Of a stretch of 64,000 nucleotides of DNA, positions 36,896 to 46,379 are shown piece by piece. Position 1 is the stretch's first letter. Every line of letters begins with the position of its first letter. Position numbers and translations under genes: made by a program. Source of the stretch: Thalassospira alkalitolerans (GTDB lineage: Bacteria; Pseudomonadota; Alphaproteobacteria; Rhodospirillales; Thalassospiraceae); NCBI RefSeq assembly GCF_002115745.1, contig NZ_JFKB01000011.1:62001-126000 (forward strand), given 5' to 3'. The notes below the pieces were generated by a model that saw only the letters and a program-made list of their open reading frames with translations, was not told the DNA's origin and did not search any database.

Positions 36896-37879
36896 ATGTC
36901 GCTACCTCGCCGCGTCCGGATTTTGGGCCTTTCATTGATTGCTGCTGGCAGCATACTTGCCGTTACGATCAGCAACATCGGCACCGCCGAGGCCAAACCG
37001 ATTGATGTTGTGGCGACGACATCAATGATTGCCGATGCCGCACGTCAAGTTGCAGGCGACCGGGCAAAGGTCACGGCCCTGATGGGGCCGGGTGTTGATC
37101 CGCATTCCTATCGCCAGACCAGAAGCGACATCGTCGCCATGACGCGTGCGGATCTGGTATTGCGCCATGGTCTTTATCTTGAGGCCCAGCTTGAAGACTT
37201 CTTCCTAGATCTTGAAAAACGCAAAAACGTGGTTGCCGTTGGCGAGGCCATCGACCCAAGCCTGCTTTTGAACTTTGCCGGTCACGAAGGTCGCCACGAC
37301 CCGCATGTCTGGATGGACCCGCAACTTTGGGAAACCGTCGTTCTGGCCGTGCGTGATGCCCTGATTAACACCGACCCCGAAGGGGAAGCCACCTATCGCG
37401 CCAATGCTCAAACACATATTGCTGATATCAAAAAACTGATCACTTATATGAAGTCGGTAACCAAAACCGTCCCGGAACATAGCCGTGTGCTTTTGACAGC
37501 CCATGACGCGTTTAGTTATTTTGGTCGTGGCTTTGATTTCACCGTTATGGGCATTCAAGGCATTTCAACCGAGTCCGAAGCCGGTTTGCGCCGGGTCGAA
37601 GAACTGGTAAATACCATTGTCGACCGCAATATTTCGGCTGTCTTTGTCGAAAGCTCTGTCCCGGAACGCAATGTGCGCGCCCTGATTGAGGGTGCCGGAG
37701 CACGTGGGCAAAAGGTTGAAATCGGTGGCACCCTGTTTTCCGATGCCATGGGCGATCCAGGCACCTATGAAGGGACCTATATCGGTATGATCGACCATAA
37801 CAGCACCTTGATCACCCGTGCACTGGGCGGCGATGCCCCGGCCACCGGCATGCAGGGCAAACTTGCCGCGGGCTCGTAA
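36896..37879 (+). CDS. Mn/Fe ABC transporter substrate-binding protein
   Basis: A 327-residue cluster A-I binding protein (SitA/MntA/PsaA-like) that captures a divalent metal in the periplasm. The signal peptide covers about 1-33. Metal-ligand segments are VDPHSYR (His70), HDPHVWMDP (second His), the [15 protein letters not shown] region (Glu) and TLFSDAMG (Asp). Two His plus Glu plus Asp, and the absence of a His-rich loop, point to Mn/Fe rather than Zn. ATG 36896 follows AAAGGA. The divergent mntR supports manganese. Confidence 0.9.
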   Translation: MSLPRRVRILGLSLIAAGSILAVTISNIGTAEAKPIDVVATTSMIADAARQVAGDRAKVTALMGPGVDPHSYRQTRSDIVAMTRADLVLRHGLYLEAQLEDFFLDLEKRKNVVAVGEAIDPSLLLNFAGHEGRHDPHVWMDPQLWETVVLAVRDALINTDPEGEATYRANAQTHIADIKKLITYMKSVTKTVPEHSRVLLTAHDAFSYFGRGFDFTVMGIQGISTESEAGLRRVEELVNTIVDRNISAVFVESSVPERNVRALIEGAGARGQKVEIGGTLFSDAMGDPGTYEGTYIGMIDHNSTLITRALGGDAPATGMQGKLAAGS

Positions 37880-37902
37880 CCGCCAAGCCCAAAGGAACCC
37901 AG

Positions 37903-38703
37903 ATGAGTAACGCAGAACTGATTGCCGAAGCCGGAAAGATCGTTGATGTCGCGGGCAAGGATGCCCCGCTGACAGTGCGCGGCCTGACGGTTTCCTATGG
38001 CAATAAACCGGCGGTGTTTTCGATTGATGCCTCAATCCCGGCCGGATCGATGACCGCAATCATCGGCCCGAACGGGGCCGGGAAATCGACCTTTTTAAAA
38101 GGCACGCTTGGCGTGGTGCCACGCCTGTCGGGGGAGGTCCGTATTTTTGGCAAACCCTTTGCCGAGGCACGTGACCGGGTTGCCTATGTCCCGCAGCGCG
38201 CCAGTGTTGATTGGGATTTCCCTGCCCGCGTGATTGATGTGGTCCTGATGGGGCTTTACAAATCCGTCGGGCTGTTTCGGTTCTGGCGGTCGCGCCACCG
38301 CGAACAGGCGATGGAATGTCTGGAACGTGTCGGCATGGCCGATTTTTCTACCCGTCAGATCGGCCAGCTTTCGGGCGGGCAGCAACAGCGTGTTTTTCTG
38401 GCCCGTGCCTTGGCGCAAAATGCCGAGTTTTATTTGCTGGACGAACCGTTTGCCGGGGTGGACGCCGCAACGGAACGCGCGATTGTCGCCGTGCTGAAAG
38501 ATTTGAAAGCCGAAGGTCGCACCGTGGTCTGCGTGCATCACGATTTATCGACGGTGGCCGAATATTTTGATCGGGTTTTGCTGATTAATGTGCGCCGCAT
38601 TGCCGAAGGCCCGGTCGATACCACCTTTACGGCTGCCAATCTGCAGGAAACCTATGGCGGGCGTCTGGCAACCACGCATATCGATGAATTGCGTCTTGCC
38701 TGA
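37903..38703 (+). CDS. Mn/Fe ABC transporter ATP-binding protein
   Basis: A 266-residue ABC ATPase. Walker A is GPNGAGKST, the signature [14 protein letters not shown], Walker [12 protein letters not shown], and the switch His lies in [28 protein letters not shown] is the Q-loop region typical of SitB/MntB proteins. It is the second gene of the four-gene importer operon. Confidence 0.93.
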   Translation: MSNAELIAEAGKIVDVAGKDAPLTVRGLTVSYGNKPAVFSIDASIPAGSMTAIIGPNGAGKSTFLKGTLGVVPRLSGEVRIFGKPFAEARDRVAYVPQRASVDWDFPARVIDVVLMGLYKSVGLFRFWRSRHREQAMECLERVGMADFSTRQIGQLSGGQQQRVFLARALAQNAEFYLLDEPFAGVDAATERAIVAVLKDLKAEGRTVVCVHHDLSTVAEYFDRVLLINVRRIAEGPVDTTFTAANLQETYGGRLATTHIDELRLA

Positions 38704-38739
38704 TCATCCCGACCAAACAAAACCATCGGAATACAGCAG

Positions 38740-39960
38740 ATGAGTTTCCTTGATTACTTCATAGATGCCCTGTTTTTGCAGGCCGGATATAACAGCGCCC
38801 TGGTCGCCATTGGCGCCGGGTTGCTTGGCCTTGCCGGGGGTGGTGCCGGGGCGTTTATATTCCTGCGCAAACGCGCCTTGGTATCTGACGCCATCAGTCA
38901 CGCGACCCTGCCCGGTGTTGGCATTGCCTTTATCCTTATGGTCGCCTTTGGCGGTGACGGGCGCTGGTTGCCCGGCCTGATCATTGGATCGGCGGTATCA
39001 TCGGCCATCGGCCTTTTGCTGGTCGAATGGATCACCCGCCAGACCCGCCTGACCGAAGATGCCGCCATCGGGGCGGTCCTGTCGGTGTTCTTCGGGCTTG
39101 GCATTGTGTTGCTGACGATCATTCAAACCATGTCATCGGGTCGTCAGGCCGGGCTTGAAAGCTTCTTGCTGGGGTCCACCGCGGGGATGCTGATCAGCGA
39201 AGCCACCACCATTGCCTGTGCCGGGGCGCTTGCCGCGGGTTTTGTCTTTATATTACGCCGTCCGATGACCTTGGTGGCGTTTGACCCGGAATATGCCGCA
39301 ACAACGGGTATCAATGTTCGTTATGTCGATCTGGCGATGATGGGGCTGGCCCTGATCGTGACCGTCATCGGACTTAAGATCGTCGGGTTGATTCTGATTG
39401 TCGCACTTTTAATCATTCCATCGGTAACCGCACGTTTCTGGACCAACCAGGTTGGTCTGATGATCGGTATTGCCGCCGTAATCGGCGGGCTTTCAGGATA
39501 TGTCGGCGCGGCTCTTTCGGCGGCGGCCGCATCGCTTCCGACCGGGCCGATCATTGTTTTGGTCGCCTTTGGATTTTTCGTGATTTCGGCCCTGTTTTCC
39601 CCGTTACGCGGCGGGCTTGCATCGGCGATGCGCCATTGGCGGTTTCAACGCCGCGTCCATCGCCGACAGGGATTGCTGGCCTTGGCCCGTCGCGAACCGA
39701 TCTATGACGGGCTGACGCTTCGAATTTTGCGCCATTCGGGCATGATCCGGCGCGACGGTGTTGCAACATTGCGCGGCCGCATTGCATCACAAAAGGCCGC
39801 ACGTGACGAAGCGCGCTGGGCGATGGCACGGCGCATTCTTTCCGATGATTCCGCGGTTGAACGCTATGACGGACTGACCCCGATTGAAGACATGATGACG
39901 CCTGACCAGATTGACGAAATTGATCGTGTGATCCTTGACCAAAACGGAGCGCCCGCATAA
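38740..39960 (+). CDS. Mn/Fe ABC transporter permease with C-terminal extension
   Basis: A 406-residue ABC-3 family permease. The first 285 residues or so hold about eight membrane helices and the DAISHATLPGVGIAF loop. Family members usually stop near 290; this one carries about 115 further cytoplasmic residues. The tail (LTLRILRHSGMIRRDGVATL in part, ARDEARWAMARRI, then YDGLTPIEDMMTPDQIDEID) follows the layout of a degenerate DtxR/MntR-like domain, as seen fused to some TroC/MntC permeases. Its TAA overlaps the next ATG by one base. Confidence 0.88.
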   Translation: MSFLDYFIDALFLQAGYNSALVAIGAGLLGLAGGGAGAFIFLRKRALVSDAISHATLPGVGIAFILMVAFGGDGRWLPGLIIGSAVSSAIGLLLVEWITRQTRLTEDAAIGAVLSVFFGLGIVLLTIIQTMSSGRQAGLESFLLGSTAGMLISEATTIACAGALAAGFVFILRRPMTLVAFDPEYAATTGINVRYVDLAMMGLALIVTVIGLKIVGLILIVALLIIPSVTARFWTNQVGLMIGIAAVIGGLSGYVGAALSAAAASLPTGPIIVLVAFGFFVISALFSPLRGGLASAMRHWRFQRRVHRRQGLLALARREPIYDGLTLRILRHSGMIRRDGVATLRGRIASQKAARDEARWAMARRILSDDSAVERYDGLTPIEDMMTPDQIDEIDRVILDQNGAPA

Positions 39961-40907
39961 TGGATGATCTGATCACAGCCCTTGGGGCGGAGTTTGTTCA
40001 GCTTAGCCTGACACCGATCGTTATTGGCATTCTGGCCGCCGTTGCCTGCGCGCTTCCGGGGAACTTCCTGTTACTGCGCCGTCAGGCCCTGATTGGTGAC
40101 GCCATCAGCCATGTCGTCCTGCCCGGCATTGTCGGCGCTTTTCTTGTGACCGGTGCCATTGACGCCTTTCCGATGATGATCGGTGCGGGATGTGCCGCCA
40201 TTGTTGCCGTCATCCTGATTGAAATCATCAAACGGCTGGGCCGGGTTGAACCGGGAGCCGCCATGGGATTGGTCTTTACCACCCTGTTTGCGGTCGGCGT
40301 CCTGTTCCTTGAAATCACCGATACCAGTTCGGTTCATATCGATGTTCAGCATGCACTTTTGGGCAATCTTGAAAGCCTGATCTGGTTTGATGCCGATGGC
40401 TGGCAATCCTTGCTCGACCCGGCGGCACTGGCAACCCTGCCACCGCAATTGCCGCGTCTTGCACTGGTTCTTTTGGGGATTGTGCTATTCATCGCCCTGT
40501 TCTGGAAAGAACTTAAAATATCGACTTTTGATGCTGCCTTTGCCGATGCCATTGGCATCCATACCCGGCTTCTTGGTTTTGCACTTGTGGTCGCGACCGC
40601 CATTGCCGCCGTTGCCGCCTTTGACGCGGTTGGATCAATCATTGTCATTGCAATGTTTGTCTGCCCACCTGCCGCCGCACGGTTGATGACCAATCAGTTA
40701 AGCCGACAAATCAGTTGGAGCGTCGCCTTCGCGGTGATTTCAGCCATATTGGGATATGTCTTTGCCGGATATGGTCCGGGCTGGTTCGGGTCGCCCTATG
40801 CGGTCAGTGCGGCGGGTATGATTGCCACCATTTCCGGTTTGATCCTGTTGCTGACCTGCATGTTTGGCCCGCAACGCAAACGCATTGGCCAAGGTGCCGA
40901 GGCATAA
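39960..40907 (+). CDS. Mn/Fe ABC transporter permease
   Basis: A 315-residue ABC-3 permease with about eight to nine membrane helices. ALIGDAISHVVLPGIVGAF is the conserved coupling-loop region. It is of normal length without the C-terminal extension of its partner. The two permeases probably form a heterodimer. It is the last gene of the operon; no strong terminator was seen after it. Confidence 0.92.
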   Translation: MDDLITALGAEFVQLSLTPIVIGILAAVACALPGNFLLLRRQALIGDAISHVVLPGIVGAFLVTGAIDAFPMMIGAGCAAIVAVILIEIIKRLGRVEPGAAMGLVFTTLFAVGVLFLEITDTSSVHIDVQHALLGNLESLIWFDADGWQSLLDPAALATLPPQLPRLALVLLGIVLFIALFWKELKISTFDAAFADAIGIHTRLLGFALVVATAIAAVAAFDAVGSIIVIAMFVCPPAAARLMTNQLSRQISWSVAFAVISAILGYVFAGYGPGWFGSPYAVSAAGMIATISGLILLLTCMFGPQRKRIGQGAEA

Positions 40908-41131
40908 AAGCCAAAGCATAAGAAAGATTTCCCATACGAACGACCATTGCCGAAGCAAAAGCCAAACCGACGGGCTCATCGCTTGACCTTCGTCGCGCAG
41001 CACGTCGCCTTGGCTAGATACGCCGGACGATTGCCGCAGCCCGGAAATCCACCGCGACTTGACCAAAAATTCAGATTGGCCTCGCACGATGGCCTGCGAC
41101 CCTTCATATTATGGGCATGGGAAAATATTTC

Positions 41132-42031
41132 ATGCGCCGTTATGTGCTGGCTTTATGTTTCTGTCTGGGCCTTTTGGCGATATCGGACGGCACAATCGCC
41201 CATGCGCAGGATTTCAGTACCCTTGCCGGAACTGAACGTGCCCTGAACCAGTTTGAAAAGGTAAAACTGCACAGCTTTGCCGATCGCGATGCCTTTCTGG
41301 CCATCATCGACCGTACCCTTGGCCTTAAGAATATCAAGGGATCAGACACGCTGTTTGCCAAACTGCCCCGATCGCCCTTTACCATTACCGGACGCCGTGG
41401 CAACAATCAGGCTGTCCCCTGCCAGATTTTCATTCCGGCCAAGATCACGCCGGGCAGTGGGACCGAGATTTTTGCCGACCTGATGCGCGGCTGGTTTGGC
41501 AACCGGCTGAACTATGCCAGCACTGCCGAAGTGACCTTTGGCTGGTTGATGCGTCACGAAGTCCGCCATTGTGACCCGACCCATTTCGGCGACAAAGGCG
41601 ACAAGGAACGCGACGATGAAATCGAAGCCGACCTGTTTGCGCTAAACGCCGTCACCGATCCGCAAATGCACGATCAACTTGCCCAGGATGCCTTGGCATT
41701 TCGGATGATCACCGCCAGCCTGTTCGCCAGCAAAAGCCATATGACCGGTTTATCGCTTAAGCGGGCATTGGCGGGGGCCACCCCGGCCGCCTATCCCCCG
41801 GCAAAGGACGAGATCGCGGCATTTTTGACTGTTCGAAAACAAGTCTTTGATCACGCCAAAGCCATCAGTGTTGCGGCACGCCCCAGCAATCAGGATGTCA
41901 TCCGTGCCGTGATTGAGCTTTCGCAGACGTCACAGGACAATCCGCTGGCAACCGAAATCCTTGGCGATCTTGATCAAGCCATTGCCCATTTCGCCCCTAA
42001 ACTGCACAGCAAGAATCAATCCGTACAATAA
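41132..42031 (+). CDS. Putative secreted zinc metallopeptidase-like protein
   Basis: A 299-residue protein of no recognised family. A signal peptide (about 1-26, hydrophobic core VLALCFCLGLLAI, cleavage near AHA) predicts export. The segment WLMRHEVRHCDP contains HEVRH (142-146), an HExxH zinc motif. Nearby DDEIEADLFAL (161-171) looks like the ExxAD third-ligand helix of M48-type peptidases, although the spacing is shorter than usual. This could be a real gluzincin or a fortuitous match. In-frame ATGs at 41111 and 41117 are alternatives. It converges on the siderophore-interacting gene with a 6-bp gap. Confidence 0.7.
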   Translation: MRRYVLALCFCLGLLAISDGTIAHAQDFSTLAGTERALNQFEKVKLHSFADRDAFLAIIDRTLGLKNIKGSDTLFAKLPRSPFTITGRRGNNQAVPCQIFIPAKITPGSGTEIFADLMRGWFGNRLNYASTAEVTFGWLMRHEVRHCDPTHFGDKGDKERDDEIEADLFALNAVTDPQMHDQLAQDALAFRMITASLFASKSHMTGLSLKRALAGATPAAYPPAKDEIAAFLTVRKQVFDHAKAISVAARPSNQDVIRAVIELSQTSQDNPLATEILGDLDQAIAHFAPKLHSKNQSVQ

Positions 42032-42037
42032 TCAGGA

Positions 42038-43168
42038 TCAGGCTGTCTTGCGCCAGAATGTCATGGCAAGGCACTGATCGCGGTCAAGCCCCGTTTCCTT
42101 GCGCCACATCTGATGGATGGGTTTATAGATCGCCTGTTCAACCCCGGCCCAGCAATAAACCCGGGCTGTTCGATGCGGAATTTCAATACGGCTGATCGCA
42201 TCACGGATCGGGTCCAAATCCGATGCGGCCCCGTCATCGCGGCACACCCATTTGATCGCAACCCGGCTTTTTGTCGCAAGCGCGATGATATCATCGCGTG
42301 ATCCGACCTCGATCACCGCATGGCCGCAAGCATGTTCAGGCAGTTCTTCCAGATAACGACCGATTGCCGGCAAGGCCGTTTCATCACCTGTAAACAAGAA
42401 CCAATCAGCATTGGGCAATTCCCCGCCCAATGGTCCGGTCATGCCAACACGGTCGCCCACAATTGCATGCCGGGCAAAGGTCGATCCCGGGCCATTATCC
42501 CCATGCATGACAAAATCAATGTCAATCCACCCGGCATCGACATCGATCCGGCGAATGGTATAAACCCGTGGGGCGACCGCATCTTCGCCCTCGGGCCAGA
42601 TGGGCATGCCGTTCGCCGCCAATGTCGGCCATTTGGGCGCTGAGACGCCGCGCGGCGGAATAAGAAGACGCACATGGATACCATCACTGCCATAAGCCGC
42701 AAGGTCGGTTCCCGCCAACCGCAAACGCCGCATATGCGGCGAAAGGTCGGTCACGCCAATGACGCTGAGTTCACGAAAATTCGGAAGTTTGCCATTGCTT
42801 TGCCCTGCACCATGCCAGCGGCAATCAAGATCGGCTTCCGGTATCACGCTTTGCAAAACAGCAATCACCGCGGATTTGACCTGCACCACACCGGCCTCGG
42901 ACTTGGCACCGACCTCCAGAACAAGATGCTTTCCATCAACCCGCATATAAATATGCCAGCCGGTCACGGTGATCAGCGTCCCGTCCGTGCCGCCATCTGT
43001 ACCCCCAGCGACGCCCACAGTTACATCGCAATCATGTCCCGCGTAATAGGCGGCAACACCATTCATGGCATCGGCACAGGCACCAAGCAGGATGCGGGTT
43101 TTGGCAATCAGTGGATGTTTGGGATTTGATGGCATGATGCGACTTTCGATAACAGGAACCTGCGGCAT
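42038..43168 (-). CDS. Siderophore-interacting protein (FAD-dependent ferric reductase) with N-terminal DUF2218
   Basis: A 376-residue cytoplasmic protein. The first 110 residues or so fit DUF2218. The rest is a SIP/ViuB-type flavin reductase with an FAD-binding barrel (LSPHMRRLRLAG, VYTIRRID, GPGSTFARH, VGMTGPLGGELP) and an NAD(P)H domain (FTGDETALPAIGRYLEEL, VYCWAGVEQ). Such proteins release iron by reducing ferric siderophores. ATG 43168 has a GGGTGAG site; a GTG at 43180 is the alternative. A Fur-like box lies 28 bp upstream, in line with iron repression. Confidence 0.88.
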   Translation of the reverse strand: MPQVPVIESRIMPSNPKHPLIAKTRILLGACADAMNGVAAYYAGHDCDVTVGVAGGTDGGTDGTLITVTGWHIYMRVDGKHLVLEVGAKSEAGVVQVKSAVIAVLQSVIPEADLDCRWHGAGQSNGKLPNFRELSVIGVTDLSPHMRRLRLAGTDLAAYGSDGIHVRLLIPPRGVSAPKWPTLAANGMPIWPEGEDAVAPRVYTIRRIDVDAGWIDIDFVMHGDNGPGSTFARHAIVGDRVGMTGPLGGELPNADWFLFTGDETALPAIGRYLEELPEHACGHAVIEVGSRDDIIALATKSRVAIKWVCRDDGAASDLDPIRDAISRIEIPHRTARVYCWAGVEQAIYKPIHQMWRKETGLDRDQCLAMTFWRKTA

Positions 43169-43195
43169 TTTGCCACTCACCCTTGATAATAAAAC

Positions 43196-43210
43196 TGAGA
43201 TGCATTCTCA
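43196..43210. promoter_or_regulatory. Fur-like iron box
   Basis: TGAGATGCATTCTCA is a near-palindrome with TGAGA/TCTCA ends, matching the core of Fur boxes (TGAGAAT...ATTCTCA). It is placed just upstream of the siderophore-interacting gene and could also affect the divergent GNAT gene. Confidence 0.65.
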
Positions 43211-43322
43211 ATAAAATTATTGTCATTGCATTCATCGGCCCATGTTGCATCATGGATTGAACCCGCCGTTGCCCCAGGATAAACGGCCGAAAACCCATGA
43301 TCGACAAAGACGAAAAAACACC

Positions 43323-44174
43323 ATGACCGATAAAATCCGCCGCCTAAAATCTTATGAATTCCCGATTGCCGTCGAATGGGCCGCCAAGGAAGGCTGGAAC
43401 CCCGGACGTTCTGATGCGGATACCTTTTTTAATACCGATCCGCTTGGTTTCTGGGGCGCGTTTGACAAACAGGGTCTGGCGGCGGTGATTTCTGCTGTGC
43501 AGTACAGTTCCGATTACGGCTTTGTCGGATTTTATATCTGCCGTCCGGATCGCCGGGGCAGCGGACTTGGGCTTCGTCTTTGGCAAACAGCACTTGATGA
43601 AACCGCTGCCAAGACCATTGGTCTGGATGGCGTCACCGATCAACAGGACAACTATCGCAAATCAGGGTTCGAACTGGCGCATCGCAATATACGCTTTGGC
43701 GGGCTGGTCAATGCGCAAGCCGTCAAAGCCGATGACCTGTTTGACTTGGTGATTGATGATATTGCGGTCATCGATGCTTTCGAACAAACCTGCAACCTGT
43801 TTCCGGATAACCGAATCGAATTCCTGCGCCATTGGATTACAGCGCCGAACCACATCGCTTTGGCGCTTCGTGGTCCGATGGGGTTGCGGGGCTATGGTGT
43901 TATTCGCCCCTGCCAGACCGGCCATAAAATCGGCCCGCTTTTTGCCGCGAACCCCACAGATGCCAGCACCCTGTTTCAGGCCCTTCTGGCCCGCCGCAAA
44001 GATCAAAGCAGCCCGGTTTACATTGACATTGCAGACCCCAATGCCGCGGCACGCGCGCTTGTTGAAGAACAGGGAATGGTGCCCGAATTTGAAACAGCAC
44101 GCATGTATCGCGGCAAGTTTCCCGAAGTGAACCTTGATATGACATATGCAATCACAACGTTTGAATTGGGCTGA
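43323..44174 (+). CDS. GNAT-family N-acetyltransferase
   Basis: A 283-residue protein with an N-terminal GNAT fold. The acetyl-CoA loop is in RPDRRGSGLGLRLW (about 77-90), preceded by the YGFVGFYICRPD strand. A C-terminal second domain (about 140-283) contains RMYRGKFPEVNL, as in YitH-like two-domain GNATs. The substrate is unknown. ATG 43323 is supported by the conserved MTDKIRRLKSYE start; the upstream extension is unlikely. It is divergent from the siderophore-interacting gene. Confidence 0.82.
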   Translation: MTDKIRRLKSYEFPIAVEWAAKEGWNPGRSDADTFFNTDPLGFWGAFDKQGLAAVISAVQYSSDYGFVGFYICRPDRRGSGLGLRLWQTALDETAAKTIGLDGVTDQQDNYRKSGFELAHRNIRFGGLVNAQAVKADDLFDLVIDDIAVIDAFEQTCNLFPDNRIEFLRHWITAPNHIALALRGPMGLRGYGVIRPCQTGHKIGPLFAANPTDASTLFQALLARRKDQSSPVYIDIADPNAAARALVEEQGMVPEFETARMYRGKFPEVNLDMTYAITTFELG

Positions 44175-44551
44175 GGGTTATCTTGCAAATGATTGAAGCT
44201 GCGACAAAAGTATGGCATCAAACGTATATAACATACTATACGATTGATATAGATATACGATCTGGGCGATTGAGATAATCCAGCCTGACAGGCTGCTTCG
44301 GACAATTTATGGCCGATTTTGCCGTTTGCTATGGAAAAACCATCTTGGTCGCCCCAATTTGAAAAGAAGAAACAGAAAAGATTGCCACCAGAACTTTGAC
44401 CAACACCATGACAGGTATCAGGGGACCGCGTTTTGATGTTTGCCGCTGCAAAACACTTGCTCGTTAACCCGCAAAACAGGCTTCTTTTCCTGATCCCGAA
44501 CCGGCTTTCGCCGCGCCACAATGTCATAACGCCGGAAAACGAATAAGAATT
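44175..44551. other. 377-bp intergenic region upstream of the stator genes
   Basis: No gene was found. An A/T-rich patch at 44221-44262 contains the direct repeat TATACGAT (44237-44244 and 44254-44261), with starts 17 bp apart. Promoter elements for the stator operon are expected here, but no sigma-28 or sigma-54 pattern could be assigned with confidence. Confidence 0.5.
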
Positions 44552-45325
44552 ATGGATATTGCAACACTTATCGGGATCATTGCCGGTACGGGCGTTATCG
44601 TTGGCGCCATCCTTATAGGTGGTAACCTCGGCGCTTTTGTCGATGTGCCATCGGTCATGGTTGTTTTTGGCGGGACGGCTGCGGCAACCCTGATCAAATT
44701 TCCGATGCGCGATGTGGTCAAGTCGCTCAAAATCGGGGTCAGTATTGCATTCAAGAACCCAAAGGAAGACCCGCTTTCGATCTATGAAAAAGCGATCGAG
44801 CTGTCGACGATCGTGCGCAAGGATGGCTTGCTGGGTCTTGAAACAGCCGAAATCGAAAACAGCATCATGGCACGCGGCATTCGCATGTGTGTTGATGGTC
44901 ATAACGGTGAAGTGATCCGAAGCTCAATATCAAGCGAGGTCGAAAAATCGATCCAGAATGATGAATTGGGTGAACTGATGTTTCGGGGGATTGGCGACAC
45001 TGCGCCGGCATTCGGGATGATCGGAACACTGGTCGGTCTGGTACAGATGCTGGCCAACCTGTCTGATCCGGATGCAATTGGCCCGGCCATGGCCATTGCC
45101 ATGCTGACCACGTTCTATGGGGCGGTTCTGGCCAACCTGTTTGCCCTGCCTATCGCCGACAAACTGGCGCTCAAGGTCGAACAGCTTAAAAACACCAAAG
45201 AGCTGATTGTCGAGTCTGTTGTCCAAATTCAGTCAAGTCAGAGCCCGATGGTCATGAAGGAAATCCTTGGACCATATCTTCCGGGTGGCATTCCGGTAGA
45301 CGCGGAAGGCGAAGGCGGCGAATAA
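44552..45325 (+). CDS. pomA: Flagellar stator protein, PomA/MotA type
   Basis: A 257-residue, four-helix stator subunit of the flagellar motor. Helices lie near 5-25 and 33-50 and again near 148-170 and 180-205, with a cytoplasmic domain between them that contacts the rotor. The segment FRGIGDTAPAFGMIGTLVGL holds the conserved Pro/Gly residues of the ion channel. Length and sequence are closer to PomA (about 253) than to proton-type MotA (about 295). It is followed after 45 bp by the pomB-like gene. Confidence 0.9.
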   Translation: MDIATLIGIIAGTGVIVGAILIGGNLGAFVDVPSVMVVFGGTAAATLIKFPMRDVVKSLKIGVSIAFKNPKEDPLSIYEKAIELSTIVRKDGLLGLETAEIENSIMARGIRMCVDGHNGEVIRSSISSEVEKSIQNDELGELMFRGIGDTAPAFGMIGTLVGLVQMLANLSDPDAIGPAMAIAMLTTFYGAVLANLFALPIADKLALKVEQLKNTKELIVESVVQIQSSQSPMVMKEILGPYLPGGIPVDAEGEGGE

Positions 45326-45370
45326 CCTTTCCGCTTTGGGCAAAGACACAAAAGGCAACAGGCAAAATAA

Positions 45371-46324
45371 ATGGCAAAAAAACCGGCAGCAGGGGCACCA
45401 GCATGGATGGCGACATTCGCCGATCTCATGTCGTTACTGCTTGTGCTTTTTGTGCTGTTGCTGACCTTTGCCGAAATGGATGTCGTCAAATACAAACAGA
45501 TCGCAGGTTCGGTCAAAACCGCATTTGGTTTTAGCAAAGAAGATCAACTTGCCGGTGTTGTTGAACTTGACGGTTCGATCCTTGGCAAAGCCCTAAAACA
45601 GCCAAGCCCCGACACCCCGCGGGTGGTTTCCAGTATTCCGCCGGTCGAAACCCCTGATGTTGAAATCAAGGAAGGCGACAGCAAAGCCGAAAAAGCCGAG
45701 GCCCTTGAAGAAACCCTTGGCACGGTGCTGAAAAAAATGGGCATGGACGATCAAATCGGGGTCGAGCGCAAGGAAGGCGACGTTATTGTCCGCTTCCCCA
45801 ACGAAATCGCCTTTCCATCGGGATCATCGGGCATGACCCCGGAATTTGCCGCAATCCTTAATCGCGTTGTCCCCGTCATCAATCAGACGGACGGTCAGGT
45901 GGTGGTTGCCGGCCATACAGACAACATCCCCGTGTCGTCCAATTCACCCTATATCTCGAACTGGGATTTGTCTGCTGCGCGGGCGACATCGGTATTGCAT
46001 CATATGATTGATCAAAACGGTACCGATCCACGCCGCATGGTCGTGCAGGGTTACGGTGACAGCCGCCCGATTACGGAAAATTCAACCGCCGAAGGTCGCG
46101 CGCAAAACCGCCGCGTTGAAATCATCATTGAGATGATGGAAGACACAGGTCAAAATGACAGTCCCCTAAATGACAATCCGGGCAACAGTTTACCGACCAG
46201 TAATTTGCCCGGCCACGTAATGAAAACGGACGATCCGGCCGACACAGAAACAGAAGGCAGCAGCATCGAACCGGATAAGGCCCCGGCACGACGGCGCAGC
46301 TTCTCAATCCCCGGTCACAATTAG
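45371..46324 (+). CDS. pomB: Flagellar stator protein, PomB/MotB type
   Basis: A 317-residue stator subunit. A short cytoplasmic end leads to one membrane helix (about 14-34) with the ion-binding Asp18 in FADLMSLLL. FAEMDVVKYKQIAGSVKTAF follows and closely parallels the PomB plug region, so sodium coupling is likely. An OmpA-like peptidoglycan-binding domain lies at about 135-255 (VVVAGHTDNIPVSS, RAQNRRVEI). A polar tail of about 60 residues ends the protein. It pairs with the pomA-like gene upstream. Confidence 0.9.
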   Translation: MAKKPAAGAPAWMATFADLMSLLLVLFVLLLTFAEMDVVKYKQIAGSVKTAFGFSKEDQLAGVVELDGSILGKALKQPSPDTPRVVSSIPPVETPDVEIKEGDSKAEKAEALEETLGTVLKKMGMDDQIGVERKEGDVIVRFPNEIAFPSGSSGMTPEFAAILNRVVPVINQTDGQVVVAGHTDNIPVSSNSPYISNWDLSAARATSVLHHMIDQNGTDPRRMVVQGYGDSRPITENSTAEGRAQNRRVEIIIEMMEDTGQNDSPLNDNPGNSLPTSNLPGHVMKTDDPADTETEGSSIEPDKAPARRRSFSIPGHN

Positions 46325-46379
46325 AAACAATCCTTAACCGGGCATGCCCGCCCTAACAACCCAAGGCAAATCTGGCCAA

